Below are positions 24,101 to 31,900 of a stretch of 64,000 nucleotides of DNA, in pieces; within the stretch, counting starts at the first letter, position 1, and each line of letters opens with the position of its first letter. Position numbers and translations under genes: made by a program. Below the pieces are notes generated by a model, which saw only the letters and a list, made by a program, of their open reading frames with translations, had not been told where the DNA came from and ran no database searches. Source of the stretch: Pomphorhynchus laevis (lineage: Eukaryota; Acanthocephala; Palaeacanthocephala; Echinorhynchida; Pomphorhynchidae); the NCBI GenBank assembly GCA_012934845.2, contig WNNJ02001213.1:310001-374000 (forward strand), in the 5' to 3' direction.

Positions 24101-25622
24101 GTAAATAAATTAAATAACCGGATTATTATGTAGATTAAACTTAAAAAGGATTTATCTTAAAATTAAAATATTTTTGATATTGACCCGAATCAGCACGACA
24201 CTCAATTCTGTGGAGTAAATATGGGCACAAATCAATGCTTGTTTAAGAAACGGTGAGTTATAACTTGATATTCCTAAACTTTTATGAATAATTTAGCAAA
24301 ACAGTTTAAAAGTTTTGAAAAAGAAATTGGCAAAGCTGTAACAAACGTGAATTTGGCAATGTTCAAAAGGCAAATTGCAAACACACAAGTGAAGTTACTA
24401 GATACACATAGAATGAACAATGTGACAAACAACAAAAACAGCAAAATACATTAAAGTATTGATATACACTAATTTACTATATTTCTATAAAACGAAATTT
24501 TATATTGAGAATGGCAGTTATCACATTCAAAGTGGAATTTGCTGAAACGGGCTCAGCATCTGTCATTGAAAGGGAAAGCCCAGGTGCACCTTTGGGGCAC
24601 CTGGGCTATCTCAGGATTGGTCTTCTTTTCGAGAAGACGTCCCCCAGAGCAAAGACTAAGGTTTCTTAAGTTCCTCGTCTCTCGTTTACCCAGCATAGTC
24701 CGCGCCGATTGGATACTTCGGGGGGTGAAAGACCCCGGGTGGTTCAGTCGGAAATCGGCGTGTTGGATCGGTTGGGGTCGGGCTCAGATCCCCATGGACC
24801 TGAGGCCATGAAGGAGAAAGGGAGGACGAAGAAAAATGAAATGGAAATTCTGTCATTTTTTATCTGACCTTGTTATGACCTACTATTTTTTATTCTTGCA
24901 TGCTATATTTTATTGTCTTTAATAAAGTCTTTATTTATTAAATTTTATATTGAGAGTGGCAGTTATTACATTGAAAGTTGAATTTGCCGAAATTATAAAA
25001 TAACTTTAGAGCAAAATCTTCGAGCATGCGGATCCATAAACGGTGAACCGTGAATGGTTGAGGGCATGCTGTAACTAACACAAAAGTGCATACTTAGTAG
25101 CGTCTAAAATAGAAGGATCCCAATTTCACTAGTCAATGACATACCTATTATATGGAGTACTTCGAGTGAACTTAGGTAAGCATATATCCTGCGCATGAAT
25201 CCTTCGAGAAATATAACTTCAGATAAGCATATGCATAATAAACGGAGGTTACACGGAAAAACATTTAAGTCGTTGAAATCACATAATTGCATTGCATTTG
25301 AAAAGTCCATGGTAAGCATGCATAAATTTGGACATTTATTCGCAAGTTCTGTTAATATTTCAGTGTTTATTAGGTCAACTGGTAACTCCATATCTCTTAG
25401 ACATTCACCAAATCGGTTACCAAATAATTGTATAAATTTAGTTGTATCTTTTATCTGCAATCCACCATGCTCTGGTCGAAGACTAACCGTCGACCATAAG
25501 CTACTGTCGTACGCAACTGATCTCCACTGTCTACAAACATAAGCGCATTGTATAACTTGAATATGGGGTAAGTAAGAAAATATCTTCAGAAGAAGCTTGT
25601 CAGGTAGACTGGAAATATTGAG
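5972..25622 (-). CDS. F-box/LRR-repeat protein, six exons (N-terminus not found)
   Basis: Predicted substrate-recognition subunit of an SCF (Skp1-Cullin-F-box) ubiquitin ligase. The visible exons are 25622-25145, 24030-23939, 20549-20205, 18051-17849, 15753-15574 and 6143-5972. Their phases match at every junction and give one open frame of 490 codons ending in TGA at 5972-5974. The first residues form a clear F-box (SLPDKLLLKIFSYLP, then CAYVCRQWRSVAYDSSLW). Leucine-rich repeats follow, with motifs such as CPNLCMLTMDFSNAM, LEVLHIIG, NLKIINLYGV and LQRLEIQWD. The initiator exon should lie to the right of 25622 but was not identified. Introns are 1.1-9.4 kb and full of transposons, yet the frame is intact, so the gene is probably functional. 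The exact orthologue is not assigned. Confidence 0.88.
6360..6600. repeat. AT-rich repeat family A (ATCAAATCAGCTAACTGAGTC type), intron 5
   Basis: Nearly the same sequence as about 22980-23230, including the block before ATCAAATCAGCTAACTGAG. A second partial copy starts near 6830. Family A blocks usually sit beside family C cores and may be the AT-rich end of the same element. Confidence 0.55.
7240..7345 (+). repeat. Structured repeat family C, diverged copy
   Basis: Carries the AGAGGAAATAC.TCATT.GCATGTATTTG start, the CCCCGCTGCT block, the TCGAGGAAT block and the CTTAGCAG.TTCTC end of family C. It lies in intron 5 of the F-box gene. Confidence 0.6.
8008..9630 (+). CDS. LINE reverse transcriptase ORF, 540 aa
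   Basis: Intact ORF with a Cys-rich N-terminus (CCSCNGQNAKCRGCVCVK, residues 12-29), probably a zinc-binding nucleic-acid domain, then a reverse transcriptase. RT motifs in order are SAGPSGGDASLWK, GVRPIGIGEVYRR, LLIDAKNEFN (Asp near residue 393), EGFTQSDPIAM and the catalytic YADD at residues 478-481. In relatives I recall, the template-grip motif reads TQGDP; here it is TQSDP. The ORF ends with TAG at 9628-9630, but related protein continues downstream in broken frames, so the stop is probably a disabling mutation. The enzyme would copy element RNA at a nicked chromosomal target. Confidence 0.85.
   Translation: MPKGIPSSEMKCCSCNGQNAKCRGCVCVKSKRAYINCSAKSCTNRMIPSQVKYVSSNSSSDLQKDIDLKDIYKIVIKWGPKLMELPRCNESRVFISNLAAMFNRACTHEDNGNELMMITIYFQLLLQRPLSRKVKDTRAALKRRLDYWKKREICGLYEEARYLQMTKKSKETNILKWPNQFKRAIMKGSIGAAVRALNPENNCSKLLAADDMIGQKLMDKHPDSGPFSDEAIINTQFQSETFHDIMFDQIDANAIIHSCRQTSVSAGPSGGDASLWKQMLVTFDRESFELADRMAKLARRIATTEIDEKYLDAFVICRLVSLDKRPGVRPIGIGEVYRRIISKAVLRIIQTHVQDVAGNFQLCAGQKCGIEYVVRSQRSMFKEESKAFILLIDAKNEFNCINRKVAIENISRICPPLKTILKNTYNINLILIIDNEIIESKEGFTQSDPIAMIAFAAATIPLITKLNSLCPTITQKWYADDVSCVGTERELLLFFNHIKKLGPAYGFFVNESKCKLLINPKNNTNGNIFRDLGVNITKMG
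9631..10810 (+). pseudogene. Broken C-terminal half of the LINE protein (RT thumb and nuclease region)
   Basis: Recognisable segments are LVRLKSVAQSERHLAYSAF and KWSYILRTC (9700-9815), NRGLGIINPQKIAKMEW (9937-9987), CAYGWDLRC (10259-10285) and RANGKDEP (10341-10364). The nuclease-adjacent part is near 10600-10700. Several stops and frame changes separate them. A microduplication of CAAGTGCTTTCATCAA units at 10703-10760 disrupts the last part and is absent from the copy at 46.4-46.8 kb. Confidence 0.7.
11150..12175 (-). mobile_element. Penelope-like element, C-terminal GIY-YIG endonuclease region
   Basis: On the minus strand, 12100-12000 reads VVYLKQCICGLQYIGKTYQ, then LKTKFRQH. This is the signature of the Penelope-like GIY-YIG nuclease: Cys pair, then the YIGKT form of the YIG motif. 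Further along (about 11850-11800) comes WIKTLNFMYPLGLND, the usual end of that domain. The rest, down to about 11150, is decayed coding sequence containing one internal repeat (about 11375-11400 against 11525-11555). The copy is broken and not expected to be active. It lies in F-box intron 5. Confidence 0.75.
12395..12540 (-). repeat. Structured repeat family C
   Basis: Reverse-complement copy. GATTAGAGGTTATCAGAGG at the left and ACATGCTAATGACGTATTTC at the right match other family C copies. It is about 220 bp beyond the Penelope-like nuclease piece. Confidence 0.65.
12640..12910. repeat. Dispersed repeat family B, copy 3
   Basis: Matches 2230-2510 over about 270 bp, from the AAACCTGCATGCTTTTTT block to the CAAGCGCACGCT block. 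It stops exactly where a Penelope-like RT fragment starts (12914), so one has probably inserted beside or into the other. Confidence 0.65.
12914..13400 (+). mobile_element. Penelope-like RT N-terminal fragment
   Basis: Encodes IITTIDKASNNFVFICKKLY and, near the end, ILYWNPKLYKNP. The latter is the W.PKLHKNP motif at the front of Penelope-like reverse transcriptases. A closely related copy lies at 45955-46321. A degraded extension with PLSVYMNK and EINTDIKHY follows to about 13375. This is a fragment only, with no nuclease part attached. Confidence 0.75.
13540..13812 (+). mobile_element. Second short Penelope-like fragment
   Basis: Repeats the start of the 12914 fragment twice in decayed form: LINKDMYLELPKI at about 13549 and the TTIDKASNNF-like stretch near 13745-13790. 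It ends where the 19-bp minisatellite begins. Confidence 0.55.
13814..13936. repeat. 19-bp minisatellite, six full units plus a partial
   Basis: The unit GTAACTATCTGTCGACAAC starts at 13814, 13833, 13852, 13871, 13890 and 13909, with a partial unit at 13928. All full units are identical and there are no spacers. It abuts the end of the Penelope-like fragment in F-box intron 5. Confidence 0.95.
13937..15573. other. AT-rich intronic DNA with a perfect palindrome
   Basis: No coding signal was seen. A perfect inverted repeat has 17-bp arms (14856-14872 and 14877-14893) around a 4-base spacer. Short blocks (GATTGATCC, CATCAGAAA) recur near 14320, 14465 and 14990 and resemble ends of foldback MITEs. 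Confidence 0.5.
15574..15753 (-). CDS. F-box/LRR gene, exon 5
   Basis: The acceptor is TTTTTAAG and the donor AAG|GTAAGG. The 180-nt exon joins in phase to exon 4 (two bases left over) and to exon 6. The peptide includes TPFGWFRRITTRIHIDTIL and LQRLEIQWDPDTLRWTD, one leucine-rich repeat and its linker. Confidence 0.85.
16095..16590 (+). repeat. Two successive family C copies
   Basis: Copies at about 16095-16275 and 16385-16590. Each shows the CAGAGGAAATACGTCATTAG-type start (the second degraded), GTTGCTAT, GGGTCGA, a TAGCAT- or CATAG-type block and the TTCCTC.TGATGA.CTATATTCCT end. They lie in intron 4. Confidence 0.65.
17024..17312. mobile_element. Foldback (long-inverted-repeat) DNA element
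   Basis: Two arms of about 101 bp (17024-17124 and 17212-17312) are near-perfect reverse complements around an 87-bp spacer. The open frame at 17060-17350 is just the arms read through; it has no transposase features. This looks like a non-autonomous MITE or foldback element. The spacer contains CTAGAAAATTTTCTAG, itself palindromic. Confidence 0.75.
17380..17660. mobile_element. Partial second copy of the same foldback element
   Basis: 17424-17655 repeats the spacer and right arm of the 17024-17312 element almost exactly. The stretch just before it (CCAGTGCTTTTGCTAATGA, then CCTTTTTGGTGAAG) recurs inverted near 21075-21110. The copy lacks a left arm, which suggests recombination between elements. 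Confidence 0.65.
17827..17832 (-). promoter_or_regulatory. Possible intronic poly(A) signal after exon 4
   Basis: AATAAA on the minus strand lies 10 bases after the in-frame TAA (17842-17844) met when exon 4 is not spliced. It could support a short transcript ending after exon 4. This is inference from position; AATAAA is common in such AT-rich DNA. Confidence 0.3.
17849..18051 (-). CDS. F-box/LRR gene, exon 4
   Basis: The acceptor is TTTTCAAACAG. The 203-nt exon encodes VLEMLVCHNKLTDTRALDFS onward to VPHMQNLR. The donor AAG|GTTTTA is weaker than the others but leaves two bases that fit exon 5 exactly. Without splicing the frame meets TAA two codons later. A decayed duplicate of this exon lies at 19325-19500. 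Confidence 0.82.
18470..18725 (+). mobile_element. Penelope-like RT core fragment
   Basis: The plus strand shows a remnant of NSSPIIADLFLSFIEYEF (about 18537-18590) and RYIDD (about 18650), the motifs around the Penelope-like RT active site. The same piece is present inverted at 56480-56745 and in longer form at 47100-47260. It is broken. Confidence 0.7.
18815..19135 (+). repeat. Two tandem family C copies
   Basis: The first copy (about 18815-18925) is cut after the GAAATAATGGCGA block. The second (about 18960-19135) is complete to GACATAGCAGTTCCTCCTGA and then joins a family A end, ACTCAGTTAGCTGATTTGAT. That junction supports A and C being parts of one element. Confidence 0.65.
19325..19500 (-). 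pseudogene. Decayed duplicate of F-box exon 4 inside intron 3
   Basis: On the minus strand the right part matches the end of exon 4: AATGGAAGTGTTCCGCGTAT, then GCAAAATCTAAGGTTT against the exon's GCAAAATCTAAGGTTT. Upstream similarity is weaker but collinear (TTTTTTAAA, CACAGTT, CAAATCCTAGA). Stops and indels occur in every frame. It lies between exons 3 and 4 in the same orientation, so it arose by tandem duplication and then decayed. Confidence 0.7.
20205..20549 (-). CDS. F-box/LRR gene, exon 3
   Basis: Acceptor CATCTTTTTAG, donor AAT|GTAAGT, 345 nt (115 codons, phase 0 at both ends). It encodes several leucine-rich repeats, with segments IINLYGVKFVEDYHIESVAS, CIHLECLALNYC, KINSLLLRNTGIS, LTELDIGSTDLS and FKYLAVPYCDGFTDN. 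Confidence 0.9.
20846..21390. mobile_element. Foldback-type element cluster in intron 2
   Basis: A block beginning AGATTTCCGTGGGCATTTTT occurs twice in direct orientation (about 20859-20965 and 21150-21262). The blocks around CTAGAAAATTTCTAGCAAACTAG and CCAAAAGGATCA recur inverted at about 21270-21350. Arm sequence is shared with the element at 17024 (GACTCATCAGTGCCAG, CTGGATGCAGAGGAG). There is no transposase ORF. Confidence 0.6.
22085..23400. repeat. Cluster of family A repeats in intron 2
   Basis: The ATCAAATCAGCTAACTGAGTC block, with small variants, starts near 22094, 22230, 22645, 22726 and 23154. It is generally followed by an AT-rich tract with ATAATTATAAAATAAACAAA. Between 22375 and 22620 is a less AT-rich insert without a supported ORF. 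Two tails (about 22905-22960 and 23315-23365) carry the family C edge ATAAGGATTA.AGATCATC. Confidence 0.65.
23648..23792. repeat. Near-perfect hairpin with arms of about 68 bp
   Basis: The left arm 23648-23715 and right arm 23725-23792 are reverse complements with very few mismatches around a 9-base spacer. The arm includes GCATATGCGACTGGCCTCTT. The arms are too close for an ordinary MITE, so a fold-back template switch during replication is an alternative origin. Confidence 0.85.
23939..24030 (-). CDS. F-box/LRR gene, exon 2
   Basis: Acceptor CTTTTTTAG, donor AAG|GTATAT, 92 nt. With the single G from exon 1 it encodes GTIEKSTDKSEDEIYETLN and then LHKLKSYTPNLK. The acidic linker leads into the next leucine-rich repeat. 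The phase agrees with both neighbours. Confidence 0.88.
24495..24992 (+). mobile_element. LINE 3' end flanked by 53-bp direct repeats
   Basis: The insert 24548-24939 is the tail of a LINE family also seen at 44475-44770 (minus) and 45555-45740 (plus). Shared blocks are GCAAAGACTAAGGTTTCT, GGTGGTTCAGTCGGA and CCTGAGGCC.TGAAG. It ends with AATAAAGTC and an AT tail. The flanks 24495-24547 and 24940-24992 are collinear copies differing at 5 of 53 positions, as expected of an old, unusually long target-site duplication. Confidence 0.7.
25145..25622 (-). CDS. F-box/LRR gene, exon 1 (F-box exon)
   Basis: Acceptor GTGGTTTAG, donor ATAG|GTATGT, 478 nt, first codon CTC in phase 0. It encodes the F-box (LPDKLLLKIFSYLP...CAYVCRQWRSVAYD) and the start of the LRR region. 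As it begins at an acceptor, at least one upstream exon with the start codon is missing from this model. Confidence 0.9.
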
Positions 25623-27867
25623 CTAAACCACCAGGAATTAAATAGTTAAAACTTGATATGCTACAAACATTGAAATTTAACAGTAGTCTTGTTTTCACAA
25701 GGCACCTGAACATTTATTTTCTTTTCAGTTATATACAGTGTGAATGCTTTTAACATTTGAACAAGCTTGAACATTTAAAAAACTTGAACATTAAAGCATT
25801 AGTACATTAAAAATATCAGTAAAAACACTGCTTGGATTTTACTAATTACAGTAATTTTATATTTTGACAAAATATAAAATACTAATAGATTATAAATTTA
25901 AAATACTTTAAATTTGGATTAAAAAATCATTGGATAACATCGTCAAAGATGTTTTAGAGTAGTTTATGTATCGGCTATAGTTCAAAAGATAGATGCGGAA
26001 ACGTGATAGTACTCCAGCGTATATACCATTGATATAGCAGGCACTTTGATTATAATATTATCCAAATTTAAAATTATGAAATCGTAAAATTGTGTTAACG
26101 TGAAGCAAATATTAGGTAACATAACATTACACATAAAATGTACACATTATGTAAATCCTTTAGCAACTATGGTTAAGAGGTGTAAGAGAGGTTATTGTGC
26201 CAAATATTTTTGTATGTAATCGAGAATTTCGGTTTGACGGTTCACTTTTTTCTGACTTTTCCTTTATTTTATCAAAATTGCAGATTTCGCTGTGCAGAAA
26301 CCGTTTCTTATTGGAAATTTTCATTACACTGCACTTGATCCAATTCTAAATATTAGTGAAGATTATCCTACATTTCGTGGAATTCAATGATGCCAATTCA
26401 ATACCTTTATTTTTAATTTCGCTTCCATTTATGTTAGCTGACAACCATTTGACTCGTATCTGCTATCTGAGTTGCGTAAGTAATTTCTTTACAAAGTTAC
26501 TAGTTACAACTTAAATATAACAATAAATTTCAATTAAAATTAATTTTCTCTACTCGATATCTCTATTTTATAATCTACTTGACGAGAAGTACAATATAGC
26601 CATATCTACGTTATTATATAAACCAAGGAAGCTATCCTCACCGTTGACACACTATTAGGTTCCATGTGGACCTTTCCTTTTCGCTTAGACTTTATTGATC
26701 AGGAAAATTTTCTAGCGTGCTTATTCAAAAGAGAAAACATCAAAGTACTTTTTCGGTTTTCTGCCATGATGCAAGCAGAAATAATAACGGAAACGATATC
26801 TGCAATATGATGATACTACAATATAAGTAAGACATAAAGAGTTGTCATTGCATCTACTACTATTGAACAACTCTGTCTTGTGCAGAACTGATAGTTGTTT
26901 GTAAGCTTCATTGTAAGTTACATGTGCTAGGATCGAAATTATATCGTGTAGTTAAATTACTTTATTTAATAAGTTTGTGATTTAAGCTGGCAAATAGGAT
27001 TATGAGAACCGATTAAATTCATTCCATTTATGTTTTAATTTTTTATATGTGAGGTCGCAAAAATATTACATTTTATTTCTTATCGAACAGTGTGGAATTA
27101 GTATTTTACAGTAAATTGAGAATATTTATAAGTAAAGAAAAATACTAAATGAATTTTATTTTAAATAAAGAATAAATAATTTTACTGTTTTTATTTATTT
27201 TTAACTATCTTTATTGCAATAACTTGTTTATTTTTCATGAAACCATATTCTAATATTTCAGTGATTACTGCCACTAATGACGGGGAAATAATAATTTAAT
27301 TTTTCTACATAAATTAAATGTTTTTCAACTAAAAATGATTTAATTTGTTTCCTCCATATTTGATAAAGATACAGCCTTTCTCTACCTAGTATTAATTTCA
27401 ATTATCTAACAATATTTTATTACTTGTAAAGTTTTATCCAACTTTTTTAAATGTTTATCTCGATTGAAACCGATAATTTGCAATTGATGATTTATTAAAA
27501 TTAATTATTAATTAAATTTATAATTAATGCTATTATTTGGGCATCCGAGTTAAAACTGTAGAGTAAGCTAGAAAATGTAGCACTTAGTAAAATGATAGTT
27601 GAAATTACCGGTTATTTTATTCTAAACAAATATCTTGAAGCGCATCTTGTTCACCTGCCGTTGCATAGCACATGTATCGGATTGTTTATTTTAGAAATTT
27701 ATTTTTTATAATCAGAAAAATTAGATTAAGAAACGATGACATATATATAATATATATTTTATTATATTCTGTTGTACACACTCTTTTAAAAATCTTTGAT
27801 GTTCACCTGTTTTTATGTATGACCGTTGGAAAATTTTAAATAGTTGATAATAATCCATTTTATTAAT

Positions 27868-28040
27868 AAAGAATTATTGGAGCTGAATCAAAGAAAATAC
27901 GAAATTATTTTTGATATTTCTCTAACTTCTGTTAGCATCTTCAGAAAATTACATTGTAATTTTATGAAGTTGCTAACAGAGGATAGCGAAATATCAAATA
28001 AAAAATCATCTTTCCTTTGATTTAGTTCCAATAATTCTTA
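27868..28040. mobile_element. Short MITE with inverted ends
   Basis: The ends AAAGAATTATTGG and CCAATAATTCTT are complementary. The complementarity extends inward over roughly 70 bp (GAATCAAAGAAAAT, GATATTTC, CTAAC.TCTGTTAGCA). A second copy lies at 60859-61023. There is no ORF. Confidence 0.65.
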
Positions 28041-29859
28041 ATGACCGTTGAAAATATTATTCTCTTGATGTTTAGACTATTTGAGTATATACCGAAATTG
28101 TTGAGCATTAGAAAAGGAGAAGACTAATGGAAGGATAATGTCCTTAACTTTAAGAGAAGCTTGTAATGCTCGAATTTAAGTTATTTGTATTGACGAGGTT
28201 GTATGCCAAAGGCATTAACCGATAGCGTATACACTTATGAATATTAAAACATTTGATTTACTCATTTGAATTGTCATGCACTTGTAAGTCGTTGTATTAA
28301 TACAAGCATTCAAAATAAATTAATTTCAGACATAAACATTAATTTAGATTAAATAAAAATAAATTAAATAAAAAATTAAAAAGAACAAAGTATGCTATGT
28401 TTATTAACAGGCGTAAATTAAATAAAATTTTACGATGGAAATTAGTATTAAATACTAATTATGATGGAAATTAGTATTTAAAAAACGCTAACACAATTTT
28501 CGTAAAATCATTTCAAGTACAATTTGAAGTAATGCAATATTATTCTAATGCCTAATCCAAGTATAAGAGTTCAGGGTAAATTATAAACTTTTACAAATTA
28601 TGTAGGTACTAACTATTTTATGAGAGTATTAAAACGTACCTACACTTTATACTAATAAATTATACTGATATCATTAATTTGTAATAAGGCTCATTACCAA
28701 AGAGTTGTACTCAAGCCATCCTTTATTCACACTGTATTGAGAAAGAAATCTGTCGCCTAAAAATAACCGCTATAAAAGTTGATAAGATAAATGCTAATTA
28801 ATTGTCAAGCGTGGGAAGATAAGATTAAAATGACTCAAATTGAAAAAATGTATGTTAAAATTTTTTATAATTAAACGATCTACCTTAACTTAATAGATTA
28901 GTCGATCTCAATATTACAAACGATCCGATGATACATTATATCGAATGCTGTCAACATGGTACCCGTTAAAACAATATTTTGACAATGCGTTAAAACATTG
29001 ATATTTAATATTAATATTATAAATATTAAATAATAATATTTATATTAAATCGTTAATATTTAAATATTAATATTATATTAATATTTGTCAATTTATGAGC
29101 AGTTAAATAATGGGCAGAAAACAAAATTTTGATATGCTTATATAATAGATTTGATATTTTTTGAATATTTATCAAAATTATAATAGCTATCGTGAGATTT
29201 GAGAACCAAATCAATATTAAAATTGTGAATATTAAAAAGGAATATTAATATAATACAAAGAAGGAATATTAATATAATACTAAAATGGAATATTTAAATA
29301 TTTCTTATTAGTTGCTATACAATTAGATTTTATTTTATTGTTATAAACTGTTCACGATTTTAACGTCATTTGTTTCTACACAAATTATTTCAATAATTGA
29401 AAAATATCAAATGCAATTACATTTTAGTGTTGTTCACAATAATTAAGTTTAAATAAATCGACATACTTAGAACTAATAATTAAATTAATAATCAAATAAT
29501 TAAATTAACTATTAATTTAATTATTAAATTTACAAATTTATATGAGTTGCTACATACAAAACAAACATAACATAGTAAATAACGAAATTTTATGTAATAA
29601 ATGATAAAAAATTAATAGATATTATTACTATTCACGATGTATGAATTTGCATCGAAGCTCACTTTTCGTATAATTCAACAGCCTGAACAATTTTATAAAT
29701 AATATTTCAATTATAAAAAAAATTATTTTAACGTAATATTAATCTAGACATTAATGATAAAATCGCCTTAATTAACACAGAAAAAACTAATTTTATAAAG
29801 GGAAAATTACATTTTAATATACAAGGCATATATTTGTGCTAGTTAGTATAAATAACAAG

Positions 29860-30170
29860 AGCAAAAAGTAAATTGACTATATATTATTAACTCAAATAAA
29901 AAATTTGATAAATATTAGTACGAAGGGGAACAAAATATTAACATTTCAAAAAAGAGCAGAGAGCAAATATATTTAATTTTATTTAAACAAATAAAAAAAT
30001 TGATAAAATATCAATACGAATGGGAACAAAATATTATTGAAAAATTTTTATTTACTAAAATAAAAAAATTGATAAATCATTAATACAAAGGGAAACAAAA
30101 TATTAGCATTTCGAAAACGAGCAGAGAGTCAATTGATTGAATTTTACTTTAACAAAATAATGTTGGCATT
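29860..30170. repeat. Three diverged tandem copies of a unit of about 90 bp
   Basis: The string ATAAAAAA.TTGATAAAT followed by an AC.AA.GGGAACAAAATATTA block recurs at about 29896, 29990 and 30058. GAGCAGAGAG follows in two of the three. No ORF. Confidence 0.55.
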
Positions 30171-30799
30171 TATGAATTGCAGTTTAGACAGTATAAGATG
30201 TGAATGAACAATTTACATGATCGCGAATACATTCCAAACACAAAATAATAACACAAAATAAATGGTCCCCATTTTTATAATAAAATTTATATTTATACAA
30301 TATGTAGATTAAAATAGGTTATACAACTTAAAAAATCAAAAATGCCATTGAAAATTACAAATTCTTGTTTCGAAAATACATTACGCATGAAGATTGACAT
30401 TAATCTCAATTGATTTGAATAGAAGTTTTGTTTTTTAAAATATAACGAGAAGACATCGAGAAAGATAGATAATATGCAAAAGTGATTGCGCAATAATCAA
30501 TTAACAAGCACAAAACAGTAAAAAAATATAAAGCAGCAAAGCAGTTCATTATCAGCTATGGTCTCTTTTGAATTGTAGCGATTGTCGATGAGCTATTTTT
30601 TCGTCTTTCGTTGTCATACCACAAAGATAAAAACAAATTCATTGCAACATTCTAATTATAAAATTTTGGATCGTCCCAATTTTCATTGAGATTCAATTTT
30701 GTTAGTTAAAAATATAAAAAATAATGGCTTAAAAGATATGATATAATTGATATTATTGCAAATATTATAAATATTTATAATATATTGGTCGAAAGATTG

Positions 30800-31900
30800 C
30801 CGTGTTACGATACAAATGTCTGCTGATGATAATTGCGCCATAAAAGGAGCCAACCGAAATTGCGTTCGCAGAAATTGGATAAAGGATTTAAGCTGTTAAA
30901 TATCATCCAATGTAGCATTGTTTTGTAGACTTATTGATACTGGATTAAATTTGTCGACCTTGCTGAATGTAGTTAAAGATACAATTAGATTTTTGAGTTT
31001 TTGATGAATTAAAATCAGATTTGGTAGTCATATCTTAGCTGACAGACACTAGTTGAACATTGAACTTCATGTGCCGCCGTTCTTATTGGTGAACGACCTC
31101 TTGAATATTTCGTGGATGGATATAAGTGAATATTGTGGCTGAATAATTTCTGAAATAGTAGAATTAAAAATTAGAAATGTTACGCAAGCATAATATGTTC
31201 ATTACGTCAGTATCGGTGGAATTTAAACGATTAGCACACGTTTTTATAGCAATATATGATAGTCCTTCATAAGCGAGCACACATGCATGTTTTGCATTTT
31301 GCGTTAGGTTCGTTGTAGGAGCAACAAGAGGTCTACGGTTAAACGATATTATTCCCACTACTCATTGTTGATTGTAACTTTTGTTGTGATTGTTGATTTG
31401 TGATTTTTGCAGAACTGACGAATAATCACTTACATTTTTACGAAGAAATATTAATTTCTAAATATTAATTTTGAATAATTATAATTCATTATATTAATTA
31501 TATAATAATTAATTTATAATTAATTTATTATTAATTATTAAAATTAATTATTTATTTAAGGCAAATTAAGTCTTTTAACCATTTCAATTTAAATATTTAA
31601 AACTAAAAAAAAACAATCTGGACGGTTCATATTTAATATGAAAAAATATTTAATAAATATTTAATATTTATGCCAAAGTAAATATTCTTGATGCCACTTC
31701 AAACTCAAATCTGAATTCATATTTTTAAGTTATAATCTGTAATGCTAAGAGCGATTTTCTACCACGCGCAAATCGAATGTTCGTCTGAAAATTTCTGTAT
31801 CTAATATAATTCGTCTACTTTCAATTCTGGCTAAATCGTTTGAACATTTGTTTAAAGCATCATCGATATAACATTAATAACGAGTGGGGAAGATCAAACA
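30800..31900. other. Slightly less AT-rich stretch, no gene called
   Basis: A minus-strand open frame at 31164-31358 has a normal-looking composition but no domain or splice context I recognise. It is left uncalled. Confidence 0.35.

Larger units (their letters stand above)
25640..30800. other. AT-rich stretch, no supported gene
   Basis: It may contain the first exon and promoter of the F-box gene, but I could not identify either. A short MITE lies at 27868-28040 and a diverged tandem repeat at 29860-30170, listed separately. The rest shows no recognisable domain in any frame. Confidence 0.4.

Noticed and set aside
24539-24811. 90-codon plus-strand frame and its relative at 44524-44706
   Set aside because: Both lie in the 3' tail of a LINE family; the similarity reflects the repeat, not a host gene.
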